Assembly (NCBI GenBank): GCA_016935485.1
Contig: JAFGQW010000147.1
Coordinates: forward strand, 1 to 36,347
Reading direction: 5' to 3'
DNA: 36,347 nucleotides
DNA from: Planctomycetota bacterium
GTDB lineage: Bacteria > Planctomycetota > JAFGQW01
The translations under genes and the position numbers were made by a program. Positions 25,395 to 33,114 of this stretch are shown piece by piece; position 1 is the first letter of the stretch; every line of letters begins with the position of its first letter. The notes beneath the pieces are model-generated. The model was not told where the DNA came from and made no database searches. It saw nothing but the letters and a program-made list of their open reading frames with translations.

Positions 25395-25849
25395 CGAAAC
25401 CCGCCGAACCCCGGCCGCCGCGCGGGGAGACGCGCCCCTGGTACGTCGGCGGCCTTCGCTTCGGTTGCACGCAGTGCGGCCGCTGCTGCATCAACCACGG
25501 CGACGAGAGCTTCGTCTACGTGTCCACGGCCGAAATGCGCGTGCTGGCGCGCCACCTCGAGCTCGATCTGGCGACCTTCCGCCGGCGCTACACCACCACG
25601 CACGAGGGCGATCGCGTCCTCAAGGACGCCGCGGACCGATGCATCTTCCTCGGCGCCGACCACCGCTGCCGGGTCCATGCCGCCCGGCCCGTCCAGTGCC
25701 GCACCTGGCCGTTCTGGACCGAGAATCTCGAGCCCGCCGTCTGGCGCGGCCGCGTGCAGGCGCGGTGCCCGGGGATCGGGCGCGGGCGGCTCTACTGCCG
25801 GGCCGAGATCGAGGCGCAGGCGCGGGCCGCGGATGCGACCGAGGACTGA
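25391..25849 (+). CDS. YkgJ-family cysteine cluster protein
   Basis: This is a 152-aa cytosolic protein of the YkgJ (zinc- or iron-chelating Cys cluster) family. FGCTQCGRCCINHGDESF (about residues 24-41) supplies four cysteines, and CIFLGADHRCRVHAARPVQCRTWPFW (about 84-109) supplies three more, the typical second half with its RPxxCRxxP ending. Metal binding is inferred; the physiological role of the family is poorly known. The start overlaps the TPR membrane-protein stop by 4 nt, making it the last gene of the ribH operon. The ORF-track reading on the opposite strand is a shadow. A hairpin follows directly. Confidence 0.9.
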   Translation: MTKPAEPRPPRGETRPWYVGGLRFGCTQCGRCCINHGDESFVYVSTAEMRVLARHLELDLATFRRRYTTTHEGDRVLKDAADRCIFLGADHRCRVHAARPVQCRTWPFWTENLEPAVWRGRVQARCPGIGRGRLYCRAEIEAQARAADATED

Positions 25850-25872
25850 GCCCAAACGGCACCGTTTCGGGC
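25850..25872. terminator. Hairpin filling the gap between two convergent genes
   Basis: GCCCAAACGG, a 2-nt loop and CCGTTTCGGGC form a 10-bp stem with one bulged C. It occupies exactly the 23 bp between the YkgJ stop and the TMEM143-family stop, and A/T pairs mid-stem make it stand out. Being nearly symmetrical it could act for both strands. There is no T-run, so function as a terminator is inferred from position. Confidence 0.5.
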
Positions 25873-27123
25873 CTACGCCTCCTCCGGGTCGGCCGCAAAG
25901 GTGAAGTAGCCGTCCCAGGCCCGGTCGAGGCGGCGGAGCGCTTCGGGGAGCGAACAGACGCGGAGCGCGCCCTCCGGGGAGCGCTCCAGCAGCTCGAGCC
26001 GCTCCAGCTTCGCCAGTGCGTCGGGCGCCTCGAAGTCGAGCCTCACCCCGAGGCGCGCCGCGAGGAAGCGCTCGATGCGGGCGTCCAGCGTGGCCTCGTC
26101 CTGACGCGCCTTCGGTTCCGTCAGCAGGAAGGTGTAGGCGAGCAGCGCCTCCTTGCACTCCTCCTCCTCGGCCTGGTCGATCAGGTGGTGAATGACGCCC
26201 TGGTTGTTGTCGAGGCTGTTGAAGTAGAGGCTGGTCACCAGCGCGCCGTGGTACTTCTCCTTCACCTGGAGGAAACCGAAGAAGCTCTTGATCGCGTAGC
26301 CGAGGAAGCCGGCGGCCAGCATGAGGGCCGCCACCATGCTGAGGGCCGCGGCGCCGAGGATCTTGATCACCGTCGTGCCGGTGCCGCTCAGCAGCGGCAC
26401 CACCACGCGCACCTTGTCGGTGAGCTTCATCTCGGGGACGGTGTTGGGAAAGAGCATCTCGAGATCGGCGCAGGGAATGTTCTTGAAGAGCTTGAGGTAC
26501 ATGGCGTCGGGCTCCACGCCGGCCGGCAGGCCCTTCACGGGCTTGAACTGCACGACGAGCACGAGCCGGCGGAACACGGCGAACCGGTGGCGCCGCGCGC
26601 GGAACAGGGTGCGCACCTCGCGCAGCGCGCGTTCCTCCTCGCCCACGCCGCGGCCGTAGAGGCAGAACTGGGCGTACGGCGTTCGATCGACGCGCAGCCT
26701 GAGCGCCCAGGGCGAGTGCTGGCTGAGCAGCGCGTCCAGCTCGTCACCGTCGATGCGCCGGTAGTTGGCCCGGGACAGCACGTACTCCAGACGCTCCACG
26801 AAGAGCGCGGCCTGTGTCTTCTTGTCCGCAGACGTAGGGGGATGGACCGGCGCGTGGAGGGCGTCCGGGTCGAAGGGGGCGTAGGTCCGCTTGAGCTCGC
26901 GGGCCTCGAGGTCGAACAGGAAGTGGAAGACGTGCGCGAGCAGCGCCGAGAAGGTGACGAAGTGCCCGCGCGCGGCGGCGTCGAAAGGCCCCTCCTCGGC
27001 GAGCACACGGGTCAGCGCGTGCCGGGAGATCGGCAGGAACCGGGCGTCCTGCGCGGCAAGCCCGGGAATCGCCGTCCCTGCGGCTTGCTCCCGGTGCCCG
27101 ACCTTCGTGCTTGCCGACCCCAT
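25873..27123 (-). CDS. TMEM143/DUF3754 family membrane protein
   Basis: This 416-aa protein shows the DUF3754 (TMEM143-like) signature: LFKNIPCADLEMLFPN (about 212-226), then LTDKVRVVVPLLSG, a hydrophobic double segment (about 240-284) and the very characteristic YHGALVTSLYFNSLDNNQGVIHHLIDQAEEEECKEALLAY (about 291-330). The N-terminal half (FLPISRHALTRVL onward) is soluble and helical; the C-terminus resembles a small winged-helix region (DALAKLERLELLER). Homologues occur in bacteria and in eukaryotic organelles, and the molecular function is not known. I prefer ATG 27123 because homology begins about residue 28 from there. The frame stays open to GTG 27357, which overlaps the lipoprotein stop (GTGA), but the added 78 residues are translated simple repeats. 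Confidence 0.85.
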   Translation of the reverse strand: MGSASTKVGHREQAAGTAIPGLAAQDARFLPISRHALTRVLAEEGPFDAAARGHFVTFSALLAHVFHFLFDLEARELKRTYAPFDPDALHAPVHPPTSADKKTQAALFVERLEYVLSRANYRRIDGDELDALLSQHSPWALRLRVDRTPYAQFCLYGRGVGEEERALREVRTLFRARRHRFAVFRRLVLVVQFKPVKGLPAGVEPDAMYLKLFKNIPCADLEMLFPNTVPEMKLTDKVRVVVPLLSGTGTTVIKILGAAALSMVAALMLAAGFLGYAIKSFFGFLQVKEKYHGALVTSLYFNSLDNNQGVIHHLIDQAEEEECKEALLAYTFLLTEPKARQDEATLDARIERFLAARLGVRLDFEAPDALAKLERLELLERSPEGALRVCSLPEALRRLDRAWDGYFTFAADPEEA

Positions 27124-27180
27124 CGCTCCGTCCCGCGCGCGCCCTTCGCGCGCGCCACGCCAGCGGGCGCCATCCGCCCG

Positions 27181-27310
27181 CGCCACCCGCACCCTCACCC
27201 GCACCCGCACGTCTCTTCTCGTGCTCGTGCTCGTGCTCGTCTTCTCCTCTTCTCCTCTTCTCCTCTTCTCCTCTTCTTCGTGTTCTTCTCTTCTCTTCGT
27301 GGTCTTCGTG
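27181..27310. repeat. Nested simple-sequence tract with a homopyrimidine mirror repeat
   Basis: Within the 230-bp gap upstream of the TMEM143-family gene, the plus strand runs through CACCCGC-type units, three GTGCTC hexamers (27221-27238), then (CTTCTCCT)x4 plus CTTC (27241-27276), then CTTCTCTTCGTGGTCTTCGTG-like units to about 27310. Bases 27241-27279 are pure pyrimidine, and 27241-27276 is a perfect mirror repeat, the arrangement able to form intramolecular triplex (H-DNA). The composition differs from everything around it. Read on the minus strand in the TMEM143 frame it would encode a Glu/Arg/Lys/Thr low-complexity leader. Confidence 0.85.
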
Positions 27311-27353
27311 TTTAACACCACCGCGCCGACCCCGCACGCCCCCCCGCCGACCA

Positions 27354-27809
27354 TCACGGCTCCATCGCAGCCTTGAGCTTCCCGTGAATCAGGCCGACCA
27401 GTCTCTGCGCCCGGGCCGAATTGTCCTGCGTCGGTCGCCAGCGGGCGTTCCTGGAGACCTCCGTGTAAATCGGTTCCTCGTTGCGGTCACGCCGCACGCG
27501 CACCCGAACCTTGTAGCCCTTCTCGCCCTTGTCCACCTGGATGTGCGCTTGCTCCCGGATGCCCTCGCCGGTCAGGTAGCTGAGCTCCTCATCCCAGCCG
27601 GTCACGAGCACACCCTGCGCGGAACGCTCGTACTCGATGGTCCGGAATTCGTCCATGAGGGTCAGCCGCACGGCGTCCCAGACGATGGCCAGGTCCACGT
27701 CGTACTCGGTTCCCATGTCGTGCCACTGCACGGGATCGAACAGGGACCCGCACCCGGAGGAAACCGCCAGCACCGCCGCCAGCGCCACCGTGCACAGCAT
27801 CTTGACCAT
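27354..27809 (-). CDS. Small lipoprotein of unknown function
   Basis: This is a 151-aa exported protein. MVKMLCTVALAAVLAVSSGCGS provides a signal peptide with lipobox SSGC (Cys20), so it should be lipid-anchored and processed by Lnt. The mature part is alpha/beta with many charged residues (DVDLAIVWDAVRLTLMDEF, GYKVRVRVRRDRNEE, QRLVGLIHGKLKAAME) and resembles small planctomycetal or delta-type lipoproteins in style only; I do not recognise a family. ATG 27809 is chosen; ATG 27800 (MLCTV) is possible, and the ORF track's 27848 start is unlikely because it precedes the signal peptide with acidic residues. It lies upstream of the TMEM143-family gene, and co-transcription is likely. Confidence 0.85.
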   Translation of the reverse strand: MVKMLCTVALAAVLAVSSGCGSLFDPVQWHDMGTEYDVDLAIVWDAVRLTLMDEFRTIEYERSAQGVLVTGWDEELSYLTGEGIREQAHIQVDKGEKGYKVRVRVRRDRNEEPIYTEVSRNARWRPTQDNSARAQRLVGLIHGKLKAAMEP

Positions 27810-27866
27810 GATCCGCTCTTCCTCACTCGAGCATGAACCACCACCCACGATCGGACCCAGGCGCTG

Positions 27867-27872
27867 ATTATA
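27867..27872 (-). promoter_or_regulatory. TATAAT -10 element upstream of the lipoprotein gene
   Basis: The minus strand reads GGCTATAATC, identical over ten bases to the -10 region of the consensus promoter at 8689-8694. It lies 58 bp before the lipoprotein ATG. No TTGACA-like hexamer occurs 15-19 bp upstream, so activity may need an activator, or the extended context may compensate. Confidence 0.45.
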
Positions 27873-27997
27873 GCCGAGATGCCGCGCGAAGCATGGGCCC
27901 CGGCTCGAGGCGGCAGGGGATCGGGATCCGAGCTATCTTTCGGCGCGGCGGCTCCGGAGCGTCCGGCAGCGCTCCGGGGCTCGGAAAGGACCACCGG

Positions 27998-28933
27998 ATG
28001 TCCGACTGGCTCACCCACATGGGCTGGACGTACGGACCGGCCCGCGCGCTGGGCCGCGCCACGGTCCGACTGGCCCTGCTGGGCGCAGTGCTGCCCGACG
28101 CGGCCACTCCGGCGGTGGTGGCCGTCAACCTGGCTCACTTCCACCCGGGCGCAATCGAGTCGTACCTCCAGCCGCTCCAGGCGCCGGCGCCGACCCTGCT
28201 GCTCGCCTGCGCGATCGCACTCCTCACGGCCGCTCCCCGCCGCAGTCTGGCCGCGCTCGTGCTCGGCATGGCGCTTCACTACGCGCTGGATCTCACCCAG
28301 GTCCGCTACGGCGGCAGCGTCTACTTCCTGTATCCCCTCAGTTGGTGGTGCCCGAGCCTGGACCTCTACTGGCCCGAGAGTCCGGCCAACCTCGCGCTCC
28401 TGGCCGCCGGCGTTGTCGGCGTTGGCTGGGCGCTGGTCCACCCGGGCGCACCGATCCGCTGGCGTCGCCGGCGCGCCGGGCTCGCCGCGCTCGTCGCCGC
28501 GGCAGCCCTGGCGATGCCCGCTCTCACCCTCGAGTCCTTCGTCGCCACCAACCAGAACAACGTGGACTTTTTCGCCCGGCCCGCGGCCTACGAGGGCCGG
28601 ACGCTCCGGCTGGCGAACCTCGAGGTCGTCGCGGCGGCCGGCGCGCCGAGCCTGACGGTGCGCAAGGGAGACCATCATCTGGCCGTGCGCGCGGGTCAGT
28701 TCGAGTCCTGGGGCCGCGTGAGCGACGCGCCGCCCGCCCCGGGACAGCGCATCTCCTTTGCCGCCGCGTACCGCCACGGTGCGCTGGAGGCGAGCGACCC
28801 GGTCCACGTCCACTTCCGGCCGCTGCGCACGTGGACCTCGCTCGCCGCGCTGGCGATCCTCGCGTGCCTCCTCCGGCCCGCGCGCCGCGCCGCGCGCCCC
28901 GTGCGCGCTCAGTCGCCGGCGCACGACAGGTAG
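27998..28933 (+). CDS. Membrane protein resembling YdjM/DUF457 metal-dependent hydrolases
   Basis: This 311-aa protein has about five to six hydrophobic helices in the first 210 residues and a soluble C-terminal part (about 215-290) before a last helix. His and Asp placement recalls the YdjM/DUF457 membrane hydrolase family: SDWLTHMGW at the start, LLGAVLPDAATP (about 35) and GMALHYALDLTQVRYGG (about 95), followed by YFLYPLSWW. I infer a similar fold; activity and substrate are unknown. ATG 27998 has AAAGGA about 7 nt upstream; the ORF-track start at 27833 lies in the divergent promoter region. The 3' end overlaps the convergent VCBS gene by 25 bp. Confidence 0.75.
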   Translation: MSDWLTHMGWTYGPARALGRATVRLALLGAVLPDAATPAVVAVNLAHFHPGAIESYLQPLQAPAPTLLLACAIALLTAAPRRSLAALVLGMALHYALDLTQVRYGGSVYFLYPLSWWCPSLDLYWPESPANLALLAAGVVGVGWALVHPGAPIRWRRRRAGLAALVAAAALAMPALTLESFVATNQNNVDFFARPAAYEGRTLRLANLEVVAAAGAPSLTVRKGDHHLAVRAGQFESWGRVSDAPPAPGQRISFAAAYRHGALEASDPVHVHFRPLRTWTSLAALAILACLLRPARRAARPVRAQSPAHDR

Positions 28934-30591
28934 ATGTCCAGCTCGCGCCTGCCGTCCCGGTCGTAGCTCACCACGATGTCGGCCTTGCCGTCGCCGTTGA
29001 GCTCGACGAACTCGTAATCGCTGCGCCAGACCTCCCCGGCACGGAGCTTCAGGCTCTTCAAGGGGCGCTGCCCCTCGATCTGGTCGCGGTTCAAGCTGTA
29101 GCGAAGATCGCCCATGTAATCGAGCAGCCGGTCGATGTCCCAGGTGCGCCGCTCGGCATCGAAGAGGAGGTCGCGCAGAATCCGGTTCACCACCTCGCGG
29201 TCCTCCACGCCCCCGGCCACCGCACCCGCGCCGCGGCAAGCGTACAGGTCCAGCCGCCCGTCCTCGCGGATGCCGACGTCGTAGATCCCGTTGCCGGTGA
29301 GGTCGCCGACCTTGAGGCGCCCGGCGCGCTTGCGCGCCGTGCGGGCCTTGCGCTCGAGCTCCCCCAGGTTGCCGAGCAGCTGCAGCAGCGGCGGCACCGA
29401 GAACGTGATCTCGTTGGTCCGGTCCGGCTGCCGGGACAGCGTGCGATCGCCGTGGTTGCGGTAGCACAGCGCCACGAGCTTGAGATCGATGCCCACGAGC
29501 AGTGCGGCCACCAGCCGCGCCAGGCCCGGCATGTCGAACTTGACCAGCACCAGGTCCGCGCGCCCGTCGCCGTCCACGTCGCCGGTGAGCACGGCGGCGA
29601 TGTCCTCGCCCACCTGGAGGATGCGGTCCGGGCGCGGGAATCCCCGGAATCCCTTCCCGCCGAAGAAGATCCACACCTTCCGGCCCGAGGCGATCAGGAA
29701 GTCCGCCGCCCCGTCGCCATCCAGATCGTCCTGGCTCAGGTTGACCCCGCCGAGGTCGATGCGGAGCTTGCGCTCCGCCGGCTCCGCGTCCTGCTCGAAG
29801 CGGGACAGATCGAGCACCCAGGTGGGCACTTCGGCGAAGGTCCAGTCCGCGCCTCCGCGGTAGATCTCCAGCCGCGAGCCCAGGGACGCGATGAAGTCGA
29901 GGTGGCCGTCGCCGTCCACATCCCGGCCGACCAGCTCCGGGATCTCGAGGCGCGATTCGAGCTGGCCGTCCAGCGCATCGGCCGGCGCGCTCACCACGGT
30001 CCGGATCCCCGACGGCAGCGACCGGGTGCTTGCCGCATCGAACCCGCCCCGGCCGTCGCCCGGCAGGAGCAACAAGCGCTCGCCCGACGGGTAGAGCAGG
30101 TCGGTCCGCCCGTCGCCGTCGAGGTCGCGGAGCAGGTTCACGCGGAGGACGCGCGACGGCGTCAACGTGCGCCGCAGACGGATGGCGGGGCCGTCCTCCG
30201 GCGCGACGAAGCGGCCGTCCCGGTAGCGCCACACGTGAACCCCATCCGCGCGCACCATCACCAGCTCCAGCCGGCCGTCGCCGTCGAGGTCGGCGAGATC
30301 GAAGAGGAAGCCGCCGCCCGCCTCCCGGATGGACTGCGGTGTGAGGCCCGTGGACTCGCCGGCCAGCGGCCGGTGGACCTCGAAGCCGTCCGCGCCGATC
30401 GCCAGCAGTTCCTTGCGGCCGTCCCGGTCGAGGTCCCGCCACTCCATGACAGAAGGCACCGTAGGGAGCGTCACGCTCCGCTGATCGAACCGCTGCGCAC
30501 CCGCCGGCAGGGCGAGTACCGCGCCGAGCACCAGGCACGCCAGCCGGCCCGCCGGCGCCGGGCCCCGCCTGCCCTCCGCGCGCCTCCTCAT
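28909..30591 (-). CDS. Secreted VCBS/FG-GAP-repeat protein A
   Basis: This 560-aa exported protein has a signal peptide (LACLVLGAVLALPAGAQ) and eight calcium-loop repeats of the VCBS/FG-GAP type, such as DLDRDGRKELLAIG, DLDGDGRLELVMV, DLDGDGRTDLLYP, DVDGDGHLDFIAS, DLDGDGAADFLIA, DVDGDGRADLVLV, DLTGNGIYDVGIR and ELNGDGKADIVVS. Blade spacing is irregular, with a helical insertion (about 385-440, LLQLLGNLGELERKARTARKRAG) and another near 475-515. There is no lipobox or anchor, so it is probably periplasmic or released. ATG 30591 overlaps the next upstream gene's stop by 4 nt; the ORF-track start at 31677 is a shadow. It is the last gene of the ABC-PDZ-VCBS operon. Ligand unknown. Confidence 0.9.
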   Translation of the reverse strand: MRRRAEGRRGPAPAGRLACLVLGAVLALPAGAQRFDQRSVTLPTVPSVMEWRDLDRDGRKELLAIGADGFEVHRPLAGESTGLTPQSIREAGGGFLFDLADLDGDGRLELVMVRADGVHVWRYRDGRFVAPEDGPAIRLRRTLTPSRVLRVNLLRDLDGDGRTDLLYPSGERLLLLPGDGRGGFDAASTRSLPSGIRTVVSAPADALDGQLESRLEIPELVGRDVDGDGHLDFIASLGSRLEIYRGGADWTFAEVPTWVLDLSRFEQDAEPAERKLRIDLGGVNLSQDDLDGDGAADFLIASGRKVWIFFGGKGFRGFPRPDRILQVGEDIAAVLTGDVDGDGRADLVLVKFDMPGLARLVAALLVGIDLKLVALCYRNHGDRTLSRQPDRTNEITFSVPPLLQLLGNLGELERKARTARKRAGRLKVGDLTGNGIYDVGIREDGRLDLYACRGAGAVAGGVEDREVVNRILRDLLFDAERRTWDIDRLLDYMGDLRYSLNRDQIEGQRPLKSLKLRAGEVWRSDYEFVELNGDGKADIVVSYDRDGRRELDIYLSCAGD

Positions 30592-32183
30592 CGCCCCCGC
30601 TCCTGTCCGATTCCCCAGCCGCCGAGCACGAACGCGTTCTCGTGAAGCAACAGCACCTCGCTCACGCCGTCCTGGTCCTGATCGAACACCCGGACCTGGC
30701 GCGGCACCTCGATCGGCACCGACACCGCGGGACGATCCTGGAAGGTGAACGTCCCGCCGGCGCGAAACAGCCCGCCGCTCGTCTCTGTGGACAGGTAGAT
30801 CCGCAAGCGGTCCTGCTCGTCGACCACCAGCAGATCGGCGCGCCCATCCCGGTTGAAGTCGCCGTCGAGGAGGATCATCGGCTCGATCCCGGCCGCGGCC
30901 AGCTGATCGGTCCGGAGCGACTCCGTGCGGCTGTAGTCGGGCCGCAACCCGAAGCGCGCGGCGCCGCGGTTGAGGAAGACGTGCAGCGTCACCTCGAGAG
31001 AACTCACGGCCGCCCGCCGCGCGCGCTCGAGCAGGTCGAGGCGGTAGGTCGGCACGAGCAGGTCCAGCCGGCCGTCGCCGTCCACATCGCGGAAACACGG
31101 CGCGGCGGTCAACCCCTCGAGCACGAAGATCCGCACCGGCGGACCGGTGAGCGCGGCCGCGCCGCCGGTAAACAGCAAGAGCCGGGTGCGCACGTCTCGC
31201 TCCACCGCCTGGCGGACCAGGAAGTCCAGCTTGCCGTCGCCGTCCAGGTCGGCGTGGGCGACGTTGCCGGTGCGCGCCCACCGGGGAACGAGGGAGCGCA
31301 CCTTCTCCACGTTGTGCTCCGTCGCCGCCGACTCGGGCCAGACGCCGCCGGGCGCCTGCGGCCAGACGCGCAACCAGTCCCCCTCGAGCAGCAGCAGATC
31401 CGGTCGCCCGTCGCCGTCCTCGTCGGCGATCACGGGAGCCGACATGCGCCGGACCGTCGCCACCATCAGGTCGCCCGCCGGACTGGAGGCCTCGCTGCGG
31501 CGGCCACCGTACCGCTCGCCGCCGAAGCCGATGGAGAGATTCAGGCGGCGGTCCGCCACGCGCGCGTGGCCGCGGTTGATGTAGGCGTGGAGCGGACCGC
31601 ACCGGGCGAATTCGGACTGGCCGCCGGCCGGCCGCGCCTGGTGGCGCATCACGAAGCCGTCCCAGCCGGGCACGCACACATCCTCGAGGCCGTCGCCGTC
31701 GAGGTCGCGCACGTGCGGCCAGAAGGGCGCGTCGTTGGGATCGGCGAACGCGAAGAAGAGCGGCTCCGCGAAGAGGCGGCGGTAGCGCTGCGACTCGGCG
31801 GGCTCGAAGGGCCGGTAGACGAAGACCGAGCCCGGCGTGAACAGCACGAGCTCGACCCCCGGGGCCGCGTCCAGATCGCCCAGCCCCACGAGCACGACGT
31901 CGGACTTGAGCCGCAGCCGGTGGGCGGGCGCCTCCTCGAAGCCGCCGTCCCGGCGCCCGCGGTAGAGCCCCATCTCGCGCCGGCCGTCGGTGACGGCCAG
32001 GTACACCAGGTCCAGTCTCCCGTCGCCGTCCAGGTCGCGAAGCTCCACCCAGCGCAGGCTGCCCGGCACGTCGCGGCGCTCCAGGGTGAACTCCCGCAGG
32101 GAGCCGTCGCCGCGGGGGGCGGCGAGAGCCGCGGCAGCGAGGAGGAGCCCGACCAAGGGGGCGCGTAGGAGGCAGGTCATCAT
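30588..32183 (-). CDS. Secreted VCBS/FG-GAP-repeat protein B
   Basis: This 531-aa exported protein is a partner-like paralogue of the gene downstream. The signal peptide is MMTCLLRAPLVGLLLAAAALAA. About eight repeats are visible: DLDGDGRLDLVYL, DLDAAPGVELVLF (degenerate), [65 protein letters not shown] and DQDQDGVSEVLLL. They are separated by longer loops than in classic integrin propellers. ATG 32183 lies 10 nt after the PDZ gene; it has no good Shine-Dalgarno, suggesting coupling. The ORF-track start at 32225 would precede the signal peptide with a charged leader. Function unknown; calcium binding and a propeller fold are inferred from the motifs. Confidence 0.9.
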   Translation of the reverse strand: MMTCLLRAPLVGLLLAAAALAAPRGDGSLREFTLERRDVPGSLRWVELRDLDGDGRLDLVYLAVTDGRREMGLYRGRRDGGFEEAPAHRLRLKSDVVLVGLGDLDAAPGVELVLFTPGSVFVYRPFEPAESQRYRRLFAEPLFFAFADPNDAPFWPHVRDLDGDGLEDVCVPGWDGFVMRHQARPAGGQSEFARCGPLHAYINRGHARVADRRLNLSIGFGGERYGGRRSEASSPAGDLMVATVRRMSAPVIADEDGDGRPDLLLLEGDWLRVWPQAPGGVWPESAATEHNVEKVRSLVPRWARTGNVAHADLDGDGKLDFLVRQAVERDVRTRLLLFTGGAAALTGPPVRIFVLEGLTAAPCFRDVDGDGRLDLLVPTYRLDLLERARRAAVSSLEVTLHVFLNRGAARFGLRPDYSRTESLRTDQLAAAGIEPMILLDGDFNRDGRADLLVVDEQDRLRIYLSTETSGGLFRAGGTFTFQDRPAVSVPIEVPRQVRVFDQDQDGVSEVLLLHENAFVLGGWGIGQERGR

Positions 32184-32193
32184 GGAGCCCGGG

Positions 32194-33114
32194 TCACGGT
32201 TCGAGCGGCGCGGGAAAGACCGCAAGCTCTTCGAGCGACTGCGCCTCCCCCGTCGTCCACGAGATCACCCAGAACAGGGTGGTGGTGCGCCGGCCGGCTT
32301 TCCACTCGGTCTGAAAAACGTCGAGGAGCACGCCCCAGGAGCTCGCCTCGGGCGCCGGGGAGCGGTAGTTGAACAGCACCGGGACGAAGACCCGCTCGGT
32401 GCGCCGCGCGCGCCGCGAGGCGACGGTCAGGATGGCCAGCCGGCGGCCCTCCCGCACAATGTCCAGCCGGACCGGATCGCCGGGTTCCTTGCGCCGGATC
32501 CGCCGCAGCAGCTCGCGCGGATCGTGGAGCGGTTGTCCATCCATCCGGTGCAGGATGTCGCCGGGACGAAGCCCGTCGCGCCGCCACGGGCTGTTGCCCC
32601 AGAAGTCCACCAGCTCCACGCCCTCGTTGGGCGGCAGGCCCGCCGCGCGCGCCGCTTCGCGCCCGAGCGTCCGCACCTGGATGCCGACGCGTTCGGTCTC
32701 GGCGAGGCCGCGCACTGCGGGCGGGGGCGGGGGGCGCAAGCGCGGCAACGGCACCACGACCAGCCGCAGGACCACCTGCCCGCGCAGGATCTCGACCTCG
32801 ACGGGTGCGCCCGGCACGAGCGCCGCCACCGCCGCCTCGAACTGCCCGGGCCACTGGTAGGACCGGCCAGCGAGCTTCACGATGACGTCGCCGGAACGGA
32901 TGCCCGCCGCTTGCGCCGGGGAGTTCTCCACCACCGCCTCCACCTTGAGCCCCACGTGCTCGCCAATGTCCTCCAGCGCCGCCGCATTCTCCACCACCTC
33001 GACGCCGAGGTAGCCATCGCCCGCCGCCACCGGTGCCGGCTCCTGCGCCACCGCTCCCGTCAAACCGATCGCCGCTGCCACCGCGAACCGGGCCGCCCGT
33101 CCGAGCCGGATCAT
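32194..33114 (-). CDS. Exported protein with two PDZ domains
   Basis: This 306-aa protein has a signal peptide (FAVAAAIGLTGAVAQ). PDZ-1 spans about 33-120 (GYLGVEV, VVENSPAQAAGIRSGDVIVKLAG) and PDZ-2 about 140-230 (VGIQVRTL, WRRDGLRPGDILHRMDGQPL). A final beta-rich region, 240-300, contains VFVPVLFNYRSPAPEASSWGVLLDVFQTEW. There is no serine-protease domain (no GNSGGP), so it is not HtrA; it is more likely an adaptor or chaperone that binds C-terminal peptides in the periplasm. ATG 33114 overlaps the permease stop by 4 nt. Sandwiched between an ABC permease and two VCBS proteins, it may couple them. Confidence 0.88.
   Translation of the reverse strand: MIRLGRAARFAVAAAIGLTGAVAQEPAPVAAGDGYLGVEVVENAAALEDIGEHVGLKVEAVVENSPAQAAGIRSGDVIVKLAGRSYQWPGQFEAAVAALVPGAPVEVEILRGQVVLRLVVVPLPRLRPPPPPAVRGLAETERVGIQVRTLGREAARAAGLPPNEGVELVDFWGNSPWRRDGLRPGDILHRMDGQPLHDPRELLRRIRRKEPGDPVRLDIVREGRRLAILTVASRRARRTERVFVPVLFNYRSPAPEASSWGVLLDVFQTEWKAGRRTTTLFWVISWTTGEAQSLEELAVFPAPLEP

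Noticed and set aside
24415-27315. A 966-aa plus-strand ORF spanning the TPR protein and the TMEM143-family gene
   Set aside because: It overlaps three supported genes in other frames and is only open because of GC bias; its end is translated simple repeat (LLLFSSSPLLLFF).
30642-32168. A 508-aa plus-strand ORF antisense to VCBS protein B
   Set aside because: Its repeated AVAVQV/PVAVEV pattern is just the reverse complement of the GACGGCGAC calcium-loop codons.
32194-33114. HtrA/DegP-type serine protease
   Set aside because: Only the PDZ domains are present; no His-Asp-Ser protease domain or GNSGGP motif exists in the protein or next to it.
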